A stretch of DNA of 64,000 nt from Vanilla planifolia. Lineage: Eukaryota; Streptophyta; Magnoliopsida; Asparagales; Orchidaceae. The first letter of the stretch is position 1. The number at the start of each line of letters is the position of its first letter. The stretch is from the NCBI GenBank assembly GCA_023846275.1, contig CM043877.1, forward strand, positions 17,528,607 to 17,592,606, in the 5' to 3' direction. Made by a program: the position numbers and the translations under genes. The notes beneath the pieces are model-generated. The model worked only from the letters and a program-made list of their open reading frames with translations, was not told the DNA's origin and did no database searches. This document shows positions 14,001 through 29,000 of the stretch, piece after piece.

Positions 14001-17000
14001 TGAGCAAGAAAAAATTTAGAAGTCTACTTTAGATTAGTAAAAACGTCTAGATAATCCCTTCTATAAAGTATCTTTATGTATAAGATATCTAAAAGATTAC
14101 ATAATGTTCAAGATACATTTCATCTTCTTAGGCTTATTTTTTACTCTAAAGTCCTACATGGATTACATTTGACATGATAAAGATGAAGATCCAATATAAA
14201 TCACATCAATATCTTCCTAACCTCAACCTTGATCATTGCTTAAACCCTACCATAACTATCATAAATCATAATAACCAAATCTAATTTAAGAAAAACCTAA
14301 TCTGATAAATCTAAATAAAGGATGATTCATCTAAATTAATAAGGATTGGATTGTTGAATTCAAAATTGAATCATTTGTTCTAAATTGATGTAGAAAATTT
14401 ATTAAGTGACTTGATGGTCCAAACCACCAGAGCAAATACTCTATTTTAAGCAAACTAGACCGGTTTTTTCATTATCTCACTATTTTGTTTCTTAATTACC
14501 TTAGTAGTTCCCTTTAATTACTCCAAGCAATAACTCATTAAATTTGAAAAGCAAGCAAAATAAGTCAATCAACTATCTTACTATATTTAAAAGTTCATAA
14601 GCACAAAATACAAAAAAAAAAATGATCAATCCAAGCCTTCATGTTTCAAAATCAAAATCCTTCCAAAAAAAAAAATGTTACGGCTTTAACTTAAAGCTTT
14701 CCCATTTCAAGCTAAAGAAACAAAATAAAACATGAGCATTATAAAATTGCTAAAAAGGCCAAAATTCACACAACATCCATATCGTCAAGAGGAATTAATT
14801 GTGTACAACTAGTTTTTTTTATAATCTCTAAATTAGGATGCCCTTAAATTGTTGCAGCAATCTATAATGCATTAAAAAGAGATAATCAGTGCCACAAAGC
14901 TAAGGTCTGGAAATGTTCAAAACCAAACAATCACAATTTTATGAAGTGAAGTCATTCTTCCCAACAATAATGACTCTTAGCTTACATGAGAGATAGACCT
15001 CCTTGTCCTCCACAATAAAGTTGATGCATATTCCAGGTAAGATCATTCAGCGCATCTTGTTAAAAGAATTATGCTCATTAAGTGCATTGCATTCATGACT
15101 TCTTTATACGTGGCTAAGGATATGCTTACTCTTAAGTACCCAAATTTTGTTGCTAATCTATAATCCCAAAATTAATGTTAACCAAGTACCTATGTGACTT
15201 GCAATATCTCTTTTTTTTAGAAAGAAAAATCATGGTTGATAATTAATTTTGTTTTTAAAGAATAGTAAGGTAATTCAGTATTCTGTATTGTGTTCCTTTC
15301 CTTGCTATTTTATAATCATTTATAGCTAGAGGATACAACATAATTAAATAAATATAGGATTTAACATTATTAATCTATAGGTTTCATGTGTCATATGATG
15401 ATTAGCAAATGATATAACATTGATCAACAAGAAAGAGATTATTACTATGCTCGTAACTTGCTCGGTTTTGGATTGGATAGTCCCCGATCCAAATATGAAC
15501 AAAACCTCATGCAAATTTAAACAGAAACATGACTAGATCAAATCATAAGTTTGATAAGACCAAGATCGATTTAGATCTCATCCAAGGTCCATTAGATATC
15601 AAGCAATCAGGTAGAACTTCATATCAATTTAGATGCCTAAAGAAAGTAAGAAAAACATAGAAAGGAATTGATTTGTAGACAAGTTCCCATTAAGGCCCAC
15701 ACTTCACTTCTTTGTATTTCATCAAAAATAAATACATTGCTCCACACAAATAGGGAATGCACAAATGCATAAACACACAATTTTCAATACAAGTTAAGAT
15801 TATCTCATGCACAACTGGGAATTGGTTCCTGATAGAGTACCAAAATTTCCTGAGAAAGTCAAGAATCATATTCTGTTCGACTCAAAACTAATTTCAAACA
15901 TCCTTTGGATAATTTACCCAACTATTGTCCCAGGCATCATTCTACAAACAAGGATTACTCATTTCTTGTAGTGACTTCTAAGTCCATTCTAAAAAGGGCC
16001 CACACTCTTGATTTAAGTAATCAAGTTTTCACCTTAATAATTCAGTCAATCAGATCATTATTTCAAGTTTCATCACCTTTGTCATTCCATATACCCATAA
16101 ATAATAAACCCACTAAACCATTTGAAGGGTTCAATTCCCCAAACGTTGATTAACATTTTTGACTATCTTATTTTTGATATCCCAAGCGAGAGAGAGAGAT
16201 TTTTAGCACGCCAATGCAATCGATCAATACTGTTGTACTTTTGCTCTCCTATTGAATTCTTCTCTCGTCATTCTTCTACACATTAGAGCAAATCTACAAA
16301 ATGATTTATTTAATTGAAAAAGATTTGGTTGGATTTCAAATTGATTATGTGAAATAGAAAAACAAAATCTAATTAGCTATATTTTTAAATCAACTTGATC
16401 AAAATATGATCCATTAATAGGTTTGCATTAGACACCTTTCAACATAAATTTGTTTTTAGGAAATGATGCACAAACCTATATCAAATTGTTTCCTTATCTT
16501 GTCAGATAACTTCAATCAAACATAATATATCAACATGCAGATGAAGTAATCAATGTAGTCAAATGATAAATACTGCCTTCATACCTTGTTGAAAATTTCA
16601 ATTTTCTCTTTTAGTTCATTCAACTCCTTCACCAATGAAGCATTTTGCTCCTTTTCATAATGGTATGCCAATTCAAGCTCCTCTACTCTGCCATGGGTCA
16701 AAATTATGTCATTCATAAGTGCTAAATCAATTAGAAATTGCATGATATATTACAAAATATTCATTTCATATGAATGCCTTGTACAATTTTGCATTTAGTT
16801 CAAAATAATAATGCATTAAACTTGATTTTAAGACTAACAACTTTCTTTGAACTTCACAATTGATGGAGAACAAGACCTCAGATTCACAACAAGAGAAGGT
16901 TCTCAAAATAAAACCAATTGTTATTGATTAACAAAATAATTATCGAAAGAATGAGGAATTGATATCATCAAAAAAACTCCACTCAAAAATATGAAAACAA

Positions 17001-20000
17001 TAACATATATGCTAAAGCCAAAAGCAACAAACCAAAGAAAGATCAATTGGACGACACACAAATGACCCGATGCAAATCATTTATATTACTTTGGCTTAAG
17101 ACCATAACTCATTTAGACTTTTTTTGTTTTAAGAATCCTACAACTAGCTATCTTTGAGCTTCACTATTAATGGAAAGCAAAAACTCAAATTCACCAAGAG
17201 AGAAAGTTACTCCAAAAAAAGCAAGCTTCATTCTTGACAAAACTAACAAAAAAATTAGGAGTCAATGCTATAAAAAAACTTAAAAAGAATACAAATACTA
17301 ACAAATTATCTCTAAGACAAAAACAACAACCTAAAAGAAAGAACACCTAAAAACAAATAGATGACCCAATGCAAATCAACATCTCATCATATTTCAAATT
17401 TAAGACATTGCACTCTCCAACTTTAGTATGAACAGAAAATGCAGATGCCTAGATGCCCTTGGAGTGCTGAACACTAGAAAATATACTTAAATTATAATTG
17501 CCTCTTATTCTTAGCTATTTAACATCAAATTTCCCTTTAAGTTTCTTATTTTTATGTTATTCTTACTCCACCAAGATGTAATCTCATAATTATATGAAAC
17601 TACATATAAGTACATTTCAAGTGAAAAATGACATTCTGGGGCTACAATACCAATGTATTATTGGATTACAATGATCATTCTTGGTAGAGTTAGGTGATCT
17701 TTAAGATATCAACTATCTTGAATGAAAGCAATTTTGAAAGTTTTTCTTAAAGATGACCTTGGCATTTTCACTTTGCATTCTAGACAACGATCAAGACAAC
17801 CTCAATAAGGATATCCATGGGGTACTCTAAGGTGATATCAAGGTTTTTCTACAAGGTATTCAATGCATACTAGAAGATGCTCATAAGTGGCTATTGTGAA
17901 GGGATTCTAACCCCCTTAAGCATTTTTGCCCATTTATAGTGGTAAATTGGCTTGGTAGTGTGTTTGATCCATGCCTATTAATTTTGTACTCAATATAATG
18001 TGTAAGCCAAAGCTCTCTATTAATTTGTGGTGACTCTTTGGTATTCTACAATAAGACTAAAGAAATATCATCAATAGAGCAGCTCCCCACTTACTCATCA
18101 AGAATGCATCATAATAAAGATAAGAAATCTATGTTTGGTGATTGTGGTGATTGAACCTGTAAACTAGAAACAAGTTAAATGGAGCAAGAAACCAACATTT
18201 TGGTGTGTTCATTTGCTTAAAGTACAATATAAAGCCAAGGCACAAAACGGTCAACAACTTTTAAGGCTTAGGATCATTGTAAAGGAACTAATAATAGACA
18301 CAGAAAACCCGATTAGATTATACATTGACAAAAAATAAGCTATATAACCCATTCCAACACTATAGTAATAACTACATTGAGATTGCTAAAACTACTTAAA
18401 AAAAAGGATAATAGATTCATCTCATTTGTCAAGTTAAGTACAAAAAATCAACTTGCATACCTTATAATTGAATGTTACATGTCTCAATATTTTTAGAGAT
18501 CATAAGCAATTTGGACGTAGACAATATTCACCCACTACTTAGACATGAAGTGTTAGTAATCCTAAAATTATTCTTGAAGTTTCTTATTTTTGGCAATTAT
18601 ACCTCTTATTTATTAACTTGAAAATATCTAATTTGGGGTATAGCAAGTAATTAAGAAGCAGCTCCTTGAACTAAATTCCTTTATTATACCTATTTATTAT
18701 AACTAGAACTCTTTATTTGCTTTTTCCAATTGGATACCTGTAATATAAAAATTTCTCATGTTTGGAACATAAAATCATCTTTTATAAATTGGATAACTCT
18801 TCCACTAATACGATAACGAATTAATCCAGAATTTCAATTTTCAATCTCTCCAACATCAAGGAAAAAAAATTTCTACTGTCCTTGATGATAATGGTTAGAA
18901 AGGACCAATTTGTGCTTTTTCCCTCCATGAATTGACTAGCCTTCTGAACTTAATCTATACACTGCAACAAGCCTAAGGACAATGTTTGAAATCTGGAATC
19001 TAATTCTTCTTTCTCCTCTCGTGAAGTTTTCCCTCTTATTCCTAATTTTCCTTTAACAATAAAATTAAAAGTAATGGATTCCTTATTGTCTTTGCTAGGA
19101 GATTCTTAATAAACTGCAAACACTTTACAAAGTAATGGATTCCTAGCTGATTAACTAATGCTCTACAAGGTGTGGTATTGCAATATAAAGTATCATGGTT
19201 GTTCAACCTTTTTGCATATCTTCCCAACCACAAGCTTCTTAAGAGTTGAACTATCACTCTCAAAATTACAATTGCCAGTGCTACTAATAACATCTAGAAT
19301 GCGTAAAAGAAGTGTCTCAATTCGCAGGGATGGTGTGCAATATGGAAAATCTTGGTTGCCAAAGCTAAAGGGCTCGGATGTTGGGAGCTCTTCACGTCAA
19401 GCACAAAGTACTCTTCGACCGAATCCTGGAAGTGTTGGGGGGTGTAATTGTGGGGAGCGTGAGGGAAATCATGGAGCTACTTGGAAGGATGGGGTGTCGA
19501 GACAGAATGCCAATGAATTCCCTGGAGGTATACGTTGAGGGGTTATTCCCCTATGCTGCATGTCGTGGACTGCAGCTCACCGTTTTTGGCGGTTTGCTCA
19601 AATTGAAAGAGTCATGTTGTGTACACAAGTGGGAGTATGAGAATTCGAAGAATGCTATGGAGGATAAGGCTGGTATGGCTACGAGGTGGACCATGGCATT
19701 GCGGGATGGGGCGTGCAATCTTTGTGGCTTACTGTCTTATGCATGGTGTGGTGAGGCTCGAGGAGTTAGTTACTAGGGATGCTCCTTGCGGCAAGTTTAT
19801 TCCTTACTCCTTGGTAGTTGTTACATGTAATGAAGATCGCTGTATGGAACATTCGGGGAATTCGGGACAAGAAGTCAAGATGATACTTACAAAGATTTGT
19901 TAGGGAATCCAACATTGGGATTGTTACATTAGAAGAAACTAGAGTTGAGACTTTCAACCGCAAGGATGCTGATTTACTTCTGGGCAAGGATTGGCAGTTT

Positions 20001-23000
20001 ATTGTTCAACCTTCTATGGGGAAATCTAGTGGTATGGTTGTTCTCTGGTCGGGGTCGCTCAACCTTTGTATTTCCCGCCTATCTCCTCACGTGGTTGTCA
20101 CTACGATTGATGTGGGAGATGGCTTTTCTTTGAGGTGCTGTGTTGTATATTCCCCTAAGGATCCTTATAAACGTAGGGCTATCTGGAAGATTCTCACTGA
20201 GGAGGAGGCTAAAGGAGGTCCGATGATGATTGTGGGGGATTTTAACATTGTGCTATCCCAGGATGAGAAACAGGGTGGGAGGGCGTTCACCTGTGGCCTT
20301 GGCCAGCAAGAGTTCTTTCATACTATGCAGGTGCTTAGGATGACGGATCTTGGATTTGTGGGCAATAGATTCACATGGTGTAATGGCAGGCAGGGTGCAG
20401 CTCGGATTTGGGAAAGATTGGATAGAGCCCTTATTAATATGGATGGATTGCGTCTGCTTCCTACTATGCTGGTGACTCATTTGGCTCGCATTGGGTCGGA
20501 CCATTGCCCCCTGATGATTGAGCTTGGATCGCGGTGTTATAGACCCTTGGAAATGAGATATCGGTTCGAAAATGTTTGGCTTGATCTTCCACATTCTAAT
20601 GGTATTGTCAGACAAGTATGGGGGAGATGGGCTACCAATAATGTTATGACATCAGTTACTATGAAATTTTGCAGATGTCTTGTGGCTCTTCGTATGTGGA
20701 GTAAGAAGGAATTACAGGGTGTTATGATGAAGAACAAGGAGAAGGAGGAGATGATTGCTTACCTTCAGGGGAAGGAGTTTGATCAGGGACTCAGTGAACA
20801 GGAGAATTCCCTTTTAGGGAACCTTATTGTGGACTTTCACAGGGGATGTGCAATGGAGGAGAAGTGGTGGTGGCAAAGGGCTAAGGTCCATTGGGCGCAC
20901 TTGGGGGATAGGAACACTACGTTCTTTCATGCTGCTGCTACCTCAAGGTGGAGGGAAAATCGTATTACTATGTTAACTGATGAGACTGGCAGGAACGTTC
21001 ACAACTCGGGGGAGATGGGCAATATCCTTATTGAGTACTTCAACAGGAAGTGGGGATCGATGTCGTCGGAGTTCCATTCTCTTAGTCACTTATCTCATTG
21101 CTGTATTGACTCGCAGCAGCAATCGTTATTATGCCAAAGCCCCAACGAGGATGAGGTCATGACTGCTATTAGGGCTTGCAGGAGGAATAGGGCACCTGGA
21201 CCGGACGGGATTACTTCCGAGTTTGTTACGGGATATTGGTCTATTACGCAGGAAGATATTATTAATGTTGTTCTTTCTTTCTTCAAGGATTACTGTATGC
21301 CTATTGCTTGGAAGGATACCTTGGTGGTCCTGGTTCCTAAGAGGCAAGGTGCCTCACGTCCTGAGCATTTTTGCCCTATTAGTCTTTGTAATATTATTTA
21401 CAAGATTATTGCTAAGATCATGGTGCAGAGACTCAAGGGGGTGTTACCCAGTATCATTGCCAGGGAGCAAGGTGTTTTTGTGCCTGGTAGGTGCATTTCT
21501 GATAATATTTTTCTGGCACAGGAGATGGCGGTTCGTATGCATAGGTCATCGGCTAGGTCTGGCTTGATGGCTATTAAGCTGGATATGTAGTAGGCATATG
21601 ACAGTGTCCACTGGCAGTTTATCATTGACATGATGTTACTTATGGGATTTCCTGATACCTGGTGCAAGTGGGTGAGGGCGTGTATTGAGACTCCCAGATT
21701 TGGTGTTCTGTTAAATGGGGACAGGCTCCCATGGATATATGCTATCAAAGGACTTCGGCAGGGGTGTCCCTTATCCCCGTATCTTTTTACCATGGTCACG
21801 GAATGTTTCTCTATTCTGGCCCGTAAGTATAAGGCGCAGGCTTTGATTGGTTTTCGTGTGGCCCCTATGGCTCCTATCATTTCTCATCTTTTGTATGCCG
21901 ATGATGTTGTGGTTTATGCTCCTGCTTCTTCTCGCTCTATTAAGGCTATAAAAGAATTATTGTTGCATTTCAGGCAGTTATCTAGGCTCAGGGTCAATCT
22001 AATGAAATCCAGCATTTTCTTTAGCAAAGGTATGAAGCAGAAGCGGAAGTGTTGTTTGGCTAGGAAACTCAATATCCCGAGGGGTACTAGATTTATTTAC
22101 CTTGGCATTCCCATTTTGGCCACGCTACTTAGGAAAGGGGATTACAACTTTATCATTCAGCGGATCGAGTCTCAGGTTGCAAAATGGAGTGTGAGACACC
22201 TCTCGCTTGCTGGCCGTATTCTCCTGATCAAAGCTGTTCTGTGTGCTATCCCCAATTACTACCTTAGCCACTGTGCTATTCCTCATGGGACATTGGATAC
22301 AATTGGGCAGATTTTGAGGAGATTTTTGTGGAGTGGCACAAGTCACACTCATTCTATTCACTATACCAATTGGGACACTGTCACCCTCCCCAAGGAGATG
22401 GGAGGCCTGGGCTTGTTTGACCTTAAAATATGGAAGTATGCGTTAGTCATGAAACACTGTAGAAGATTTCTGCAACATGATGATAGTCTTTGGGGACACG
22501 TTATGAGAAGTAAGTATCCTTTGGGAAACAATCTTTGCATGAGGCCTCGCGGTGTTTCTCACGCATACCGTTTGATTTTGGATGCCATGCCGTGGGCGAT
22601 CGATGGGCTCACCTGGAAGGTTCGGGATGGAGGTGACATCAGATTTTATTAGGACAATTGGTTGGGCTTTCTTCCACTTAGGTGGTGGCCCACATATATT
22701 AACATGGACACTCACTGACCTTCCTTGGTTAAGGAGTGCGTTCATACTCATGGGACTTGGAATGTGGATTCTCTCATGGAGTGGGGCAATGACATGTTAA
22801 GAGATCGTATCCTTCTTTTGCCTTGGAGGAATAATGGGGCTGGGGATCAGCTTGTGCAAGCTACCACTGACTCTTGCAGGGTGACCTATGGGGTGTTCTA
22901 TAAAACTCTTATAGCCCATGTGCACAGTGGGTTGTTCAAAAATGGAATTGATTGGGTGTGGAACATGAAAACTATGCCTCGGGTTCGTACATTTATGTGG

Positions 23001-26000
23001 AGGGTTGTGAGGGATATTGTGCCTACGACTGCTTGGTGCATGAAGAGACATATTGGGGACCTTAGTGATTGTGCTTGGGGCTGCGGTGTTGAGGAGACCC
23101 TGCAGCATGTGTTATGGGATTGCAGGGAAGCACAGCGTGTTTGGGCTGACCCCATACTTGGTGAGGCGGCGTGGGATATGAAGATGGCTCGGCTCTTTGC
23201 TAGTGTTGCGACGCAAGGTAAGGGCCGTGGTAAGGCTGCCGTGGATTTGGCTTTAGTTGCTACTACCATGTATTACTTATGGGAGAATAGGAATCACAAG
23301 AAGCATAAGAAGCCTACTTATAATAGTTGCATTCTTATCAAGAAAATCATGTTTGAGGTGGCCGTTACCAACAACAACACTACTGATGATTCATCCTTGT
23401 ACTGTGGGAAGTCACTTCGCCCTTCGGGGTTCTTTACCCTTACTTGGCTTCCTCCCCCCACTGGGTGGATTATTATTAATTGTGATGCGCCTGTTGTTGG
23501 TGAGAGGGCTGGGATTGGTATGATGGTTCGGACCATGGAGGTGCTGCTATTTATGCCATGGGGATGAGTGCTATTTCTCAGTCCTCACATGCCATGGAGG
23601 TTATGGCGATCCTTGAGGCTATTCTCTTGACTATGACTAAGCTCCAGAACTACTCTGTTATTGAGATTCAGACTGATTCTACTACTGCATGGCAGGAGGT
23701 GATGCAGCTCATTCGCTACCCTATGGAGGGAAGTACTTACTCTGATGCCATCCACTATGTTAGGAGGAAGCTTGCGTTTCGGCTTACTCACATTTTGCGG
23801 GAGGGCAATGGCCCCGCGGACTGGATTGCCAAGAAGGCTCGTTTTACGACTTTTGTTTGGGAAAGGGGTGCTCTTCTCCCAGAGTATTTGAGGAAGCTTT
23901 TGTTGGTTGATTTTGTATTTGAACCTCCATAAGGAGGGAACTTTGTAGGCTTTGCCTGCTGTATTTTGCTATAAATCAAAGAAATATAAAAAAAATTAAG
24001 AATCTTTAAGTGAAGATGTATGAAGCTTTTACTTAACAATTCTCTTTTGAAATTGCTTCTATCTTCTGCAATTACTGATACAAAAGTAACTACACCACCA
24101 ACAATACAAAAGTAATTACACTACCAACAATCTTCTTAAAATGTAACTAGAGAATAACTGGTGTTGTGGATACTAGAGATTTTTTTTTTTTTTTTGGTTA
24201 AAATACTGTGCCCCTTCACTTTGATTTTGGTTTTCAAGGTTTCAATTTTACTTATTCAAGGTAATATCAACTCAACACTTTGTAACCATATTCTCCTAGG
24301 GAAGAGATTGCCTTTACACAAGTTTCCTAATAAAAAAAAAACACAAGAATTCCAAAACAATGAACTTGAATCAGATACACAATTCAAATGTCCATGAGAA
24401 CAAATTACCTTTTATTAGAAAAGTTTAATTTTTGTGATATTGCTTCTTCTCTTTCCTTGGCCCTCTCACACTGGTTATAAAAAGGGAATTAGAGCACTGT
24501 GGATGAATTTGGATACGATAAAAAATGGAACAGCATGAAAATTTGCACAATAATTTGCAAAAATGATTGGACATATAACCTCCATTATTGAGTAGTCACG
24601 TTCTGACAATGCTGAAGCAATGCATCCCTGAAAGAACTTCAACTGCCCTTCTACTTCCTTATTCTAGAATGAATTTGAAGTTAGAAGTATTTAACCACAG
24701 GAAAAGGAATAGCAGGATAATTTCAACATCAATCATAGAATTCAAATGCACATAACAAATGTATCAGTCAACTTAACAAATGGAATGAAAACATTGCACA
24801 AAAAATCACTTGAAATCTTCTCAAAACAAATAATATGGAACAGTACTAGTATTAAACAAGTCTTATATTTCACCAACAGCAAACAAGCAATTGACAAGCA
24901 TCATGGATTCATGACGCAGCACAAAGACACCTTACAAAAATAAATGCAATAAAAATGGATAAAGAATTTAAATCGCCAAGGCTGAGATAACAAAGATAAG
25001 CAAGTTTAAGCATGCATATCCCATTAGGAAGAAAGTAATAAGATTCTTATTGATATGAAAGAAGGATTTCAAGGATTAACAATAGTATGCTTTTATTGGA
25101 GAAGCAGTAGAACTAAGAATGCGGAGCGAGGAAATTAATCTCTTAGGAGACACCTATAAGCAGCTTGTGAAAGTTTTTTGACAACTTACTGTTGAAGCCT
25201 AAGTGAACAAGAGACTTTTGGGCAGCTCATAAAGTTTTTGGGCAGCTTACAAGAGCTTCCGAGAAACTTATAATGCATTTGTTAGCTTATAAGGGCTTTC
25301 GACTAGCTTATAATATATTCAAGCAGCTTATAAGAGCTTGCAGTACAAGGAAAACCTTCGTACAATGTCTAATTAATGCACGGACAGATGAGAAGGCCTT
25401 CAAGTGGCTTAACATAAAAGCTTGGGCAACAAAGGTGATTCAGGAAGTAGCAATGCATCGAAGAGTGTAAGTATTGAAGCTCAAGTAGGGAAATATGCTT
25501 CGGGCAGTTATAATAATAACACTCAAGTAAAAGAAGGTACTTTCAAGCAGTTCAACACAAGGCTAAGGCAGATGAGGAGGCGTGGGTCAAGGCAATTTTG
25601 AAACTTGGCAGAGGAGAAGGTTCTGGGTAGAAAAGGTGCTGAGAATGGGCAAAGGAAGACCTCAAGCAAATCGTAGCCTTTGGGCGAGCGAGGCTGTAGG
25701 CTTGGCAAAGAGATAATGAGGTGTAGGCAATGAAAAGCTGAGGAGAGGGCTAGGGTTCTCGATAAATTAGACTTCTTGGTGGTTTTTCTAAGTAATACAA
25801 AGGAGGTTCTGCATGGCCGTGGGTCCAATGCTACTCAATTAAGCTCGGAGTTGTGCACGCATGCTCAAAAGGGGAGGGAGGGGGGTTCTTATAGCCACTC
25901 CAATCTAAAGGCACCAAAGACAGTTGGATTCCTTTTCTTCTCGTTTCCCACATGTTTGAGGTTCTAAGGCAGGGACGAAGCTTGTGCACAAAAGATATTG

Positions 26001-29000
26001 TGTGCAACAATGATATTGTACGCAGCAGCATTATTTTGTAGGCATCATGACCCTTTTTCCTTGATGATTTTTGCCTCATCTTTTGATCCCCAAACTTTGT
26101 GTCACAATTTAAATTGTGATGAAAAGTTGTCTACAAGTTTTAGTCAAGAGATAAGTGGACAAAGGTAATATTTAATTTATTTTTCAATTCATTGTGATCA
26201 ACTTATCTAATATGTTTTTCAAATTATTAAGTTAACTGCCTTCGGTATATATCATGTGCTTGGAAGGAGGGTTTCCCAAAGGAAAGAGAAATAATATTGT
26301 TAATGTTTCCCATACGTAGCTATCATTGATAATTGTAAAAAGAAAATTTTATGCTGAAAACTCCTGCAGAAGTATTTGTTGCAACTTTATATGCTAAATT
26401 AATCCTTTAACTTTAAGAACCATTTATAGATAGTTTGCTTGAGAAAATTGCTTGAGTTTGGAAGGCAAAGATTTAAGCTGGAGTACTAAGGGAAGGAATA
26501 TGGGTTAAGCTAAAGATTAAAATAAAATGGACATAACCTAGTCGCCAAGTGTAAGTAATATAGTTTAGGATGGAAGAAAGGAGATGGGAACTTTGTGTTT
26601 CAAGGCATTGATGCAATAGTGGTAGAGAGTAAAGACTCTTTTTGATGATTTTTGTATTGGTGAAGGACTCAAAGAAGGCAAAGGTTGAGTATTTCAAAGC
26701 CTTTCCCTAATGAAATAGGGGGTGAGCCACAAGCATTAAGCATGATGTGTTCTTCATGCAACGCGATAATGATAAAAAGGGGGGGGGGGGGGGGGGCAAG
26801 TCGGATTCAAGACCAATTCCGCTTGAGGCCTTTAAGTGACTAAAAATCATCAGAAAAGGAAGAGAAAAATAAGACCATGCTTCTTAAGACCTTCGTACTA
26901 GTAATGACGAGCGGAAGGAGAAGAAGGCAAGAGCATGTTTCTTAAAACCTTTATATGATAGAACAACAATGAAGAGTAAGAAGAAATCAAGACATTGTAC
27001 CTCATATCCTTCATATAAGAGGGTCAAAGCCATCCATCTCGAGACATTTCAGCACCGAGGCAACAATGAAGGAAGTTGAGGATGAGCTGGTCAAGCTTCA
27101 AAATAATTAGTTAAATTGTTATGTAATGACACAAGTTCTAAGCAATATTGGAAAAACTAGATGAACTTCAAAAGATGATATAATAAGGTTGATTGGCTAG
27201 AATCCATATTGATTTAGCTCAAATAATGTTAGGATCTCATGTGATATTGGCACAAATTTTACATTAAGTACTTACTTCGATAAAAACTTTAGCTTAGGAG
27301 GAGATCTCTATTTAATTTAACAAAATAATAAGTGATGTGATGCACAATGTTATTAAGCAAAGTTAAACCACAATTTCAATGCATAAAGTTTTAAAGAGAT
27401 GATGTTCACATGTAAGGGACACAACTTTTCAAGAGATCTCCACTCTAGGATTATAGGAGTTCAACACCTTTTTAAAGTTGATAAGAGTGTCGTCCAATAA
27501 TTTCTTTAACGAGATATGATCACTAACAGTTTAAAGTGAGCTCAACGAGCCATTGTTGTCCTTTGAGAACTCACATTTTCTGAGAACGAGACCCCCATCC
27601 TTGAGAGGACTTCTTTTGATTTGCACATTAAGGTAATTTTTTCATACTTCACTTTCTGTTGAGCTAAACTTCTCTTCAAGTGAGTATAGCTCCTAAGTTC
27701 ATTCATCTGTTTGACCTCGACCGTGTCTTGACAACATCGAAGTATTTGACCCCAATGAATGGAGTGATTGATCTGAACCGAGAATATGATCTAAGAGTCA
27801 TGACCAAAGAGTGAGGAGATCCTCTCGTCGTAGTAGTAGTTTGATATGCCTATAATATGCCAAGAAACTCATTGGCTCAAAGCCCATTTTTTCTCATGGT
27901 AGTGCTTTAAAATCTTTAACAAGTTTTTGTTTGTTGTCTTTGCTTAACTATTTATTTGAAAATAGGTTAAAGAGGAATATTTTAAGTGAATCATATTTCT
28001 TGCAGAAGTTTTAAAATACCTCAGCTTGAAACATAGTGGTGTTGTCAATGACTAGTTGAAGGAACCCGAACAAGCTAAATGAATCTATCCAAAGTTCGGA
28101 CCTCTGTAATCGTTTGGTTGATAAAAGGCTTGGCCTCCATCTACTTATAAAGTAATCAACTATGGCAAGAAGGAATTTTTTTTCATCTCTAGCTACAGGA
28201 AAATGTCCAAAGAAATTCATACCCTAGCCAAATATGGCCCGACAGATATTAGACTTTGATAGGAGCTACTGATTGTCAAGTAAGAAGAGCATAAAGCTGG
28301 TAGCCTTTTTTTGGCATATAATGCTATATTCTTTTGCATGGTTGGCCAAAAAAATTCTTGTTTCATAATTTTCAATGCTATAATACAACTAAAGGCACGG
28401 TTGTCACATACTCGTGGATGCATTTCTCTCAAGAAGTCCTGAACCTTGGATGCGTTTTAAAGGCTTATCCTTGATGACCGAGGATTCGAAGTATCGCCAT
28501 AGTCATCGGGCAGACAAGAGAACAGCTAGCACCATCTTTTTAAGAGGATATCATATCTCTGTATCATTCAAAATGTGAAAGACATTATAAATAGGATGTT
28601 GAGTACCTTTTTCTTCTCAAATCAATACAAAACTAATGAAAGAATTTGAGGTCATTAAGTAAATGAACAATGGTTCTCTAAGTACCGCTCAGAATGAGGG
28701 GTGAGCAAGATGGGTTTTAGGACTTTTGGAATGCCTCCTTGCAATCCTCAATCCACTAAAGTATGAGCATGTTATAACGAAGTTTGAAGAATGACTGAGC
28801 TTTTCCCTGACTGGCCATCCTTCTAAGTTTGGGGTTAGACAACAACACTTGAATTAGCAAATGTACTAGAGGCAAAGACGTGTTCAAAACTCTTTACCCG
28901 ATATTCCTAGAGATAGCCTCTTTTCAATAATCTCTTGATTAAAGCTTTGAGAGTCTTACACTTAGAAGTTGTGTGGTCATAGACCTCGTGATATTTGAAA

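Larger units (their letters stand above)
6450..16584 (-). other. Intron 8 of the coiled-coil gene (10.1 kb)
   Basis: The intron is bounded by caag|gtatga and tttgtag. It holds two old LINE fragments in opposite orientation to the gene and a probable solo LTR between them. Positions 6.5-7.9 kb and 13.5-16.58 kb are AT-rich; I see only short homopolymers and no gene there. Confidence 0.8.

Noticed and set aside
19158..19776. Overlapping open frames before the LINE ORF2
   Set aside because: They overlap in different frames and show no recognisable ORF1 domain, so I list the stretch only as part of the LINE.
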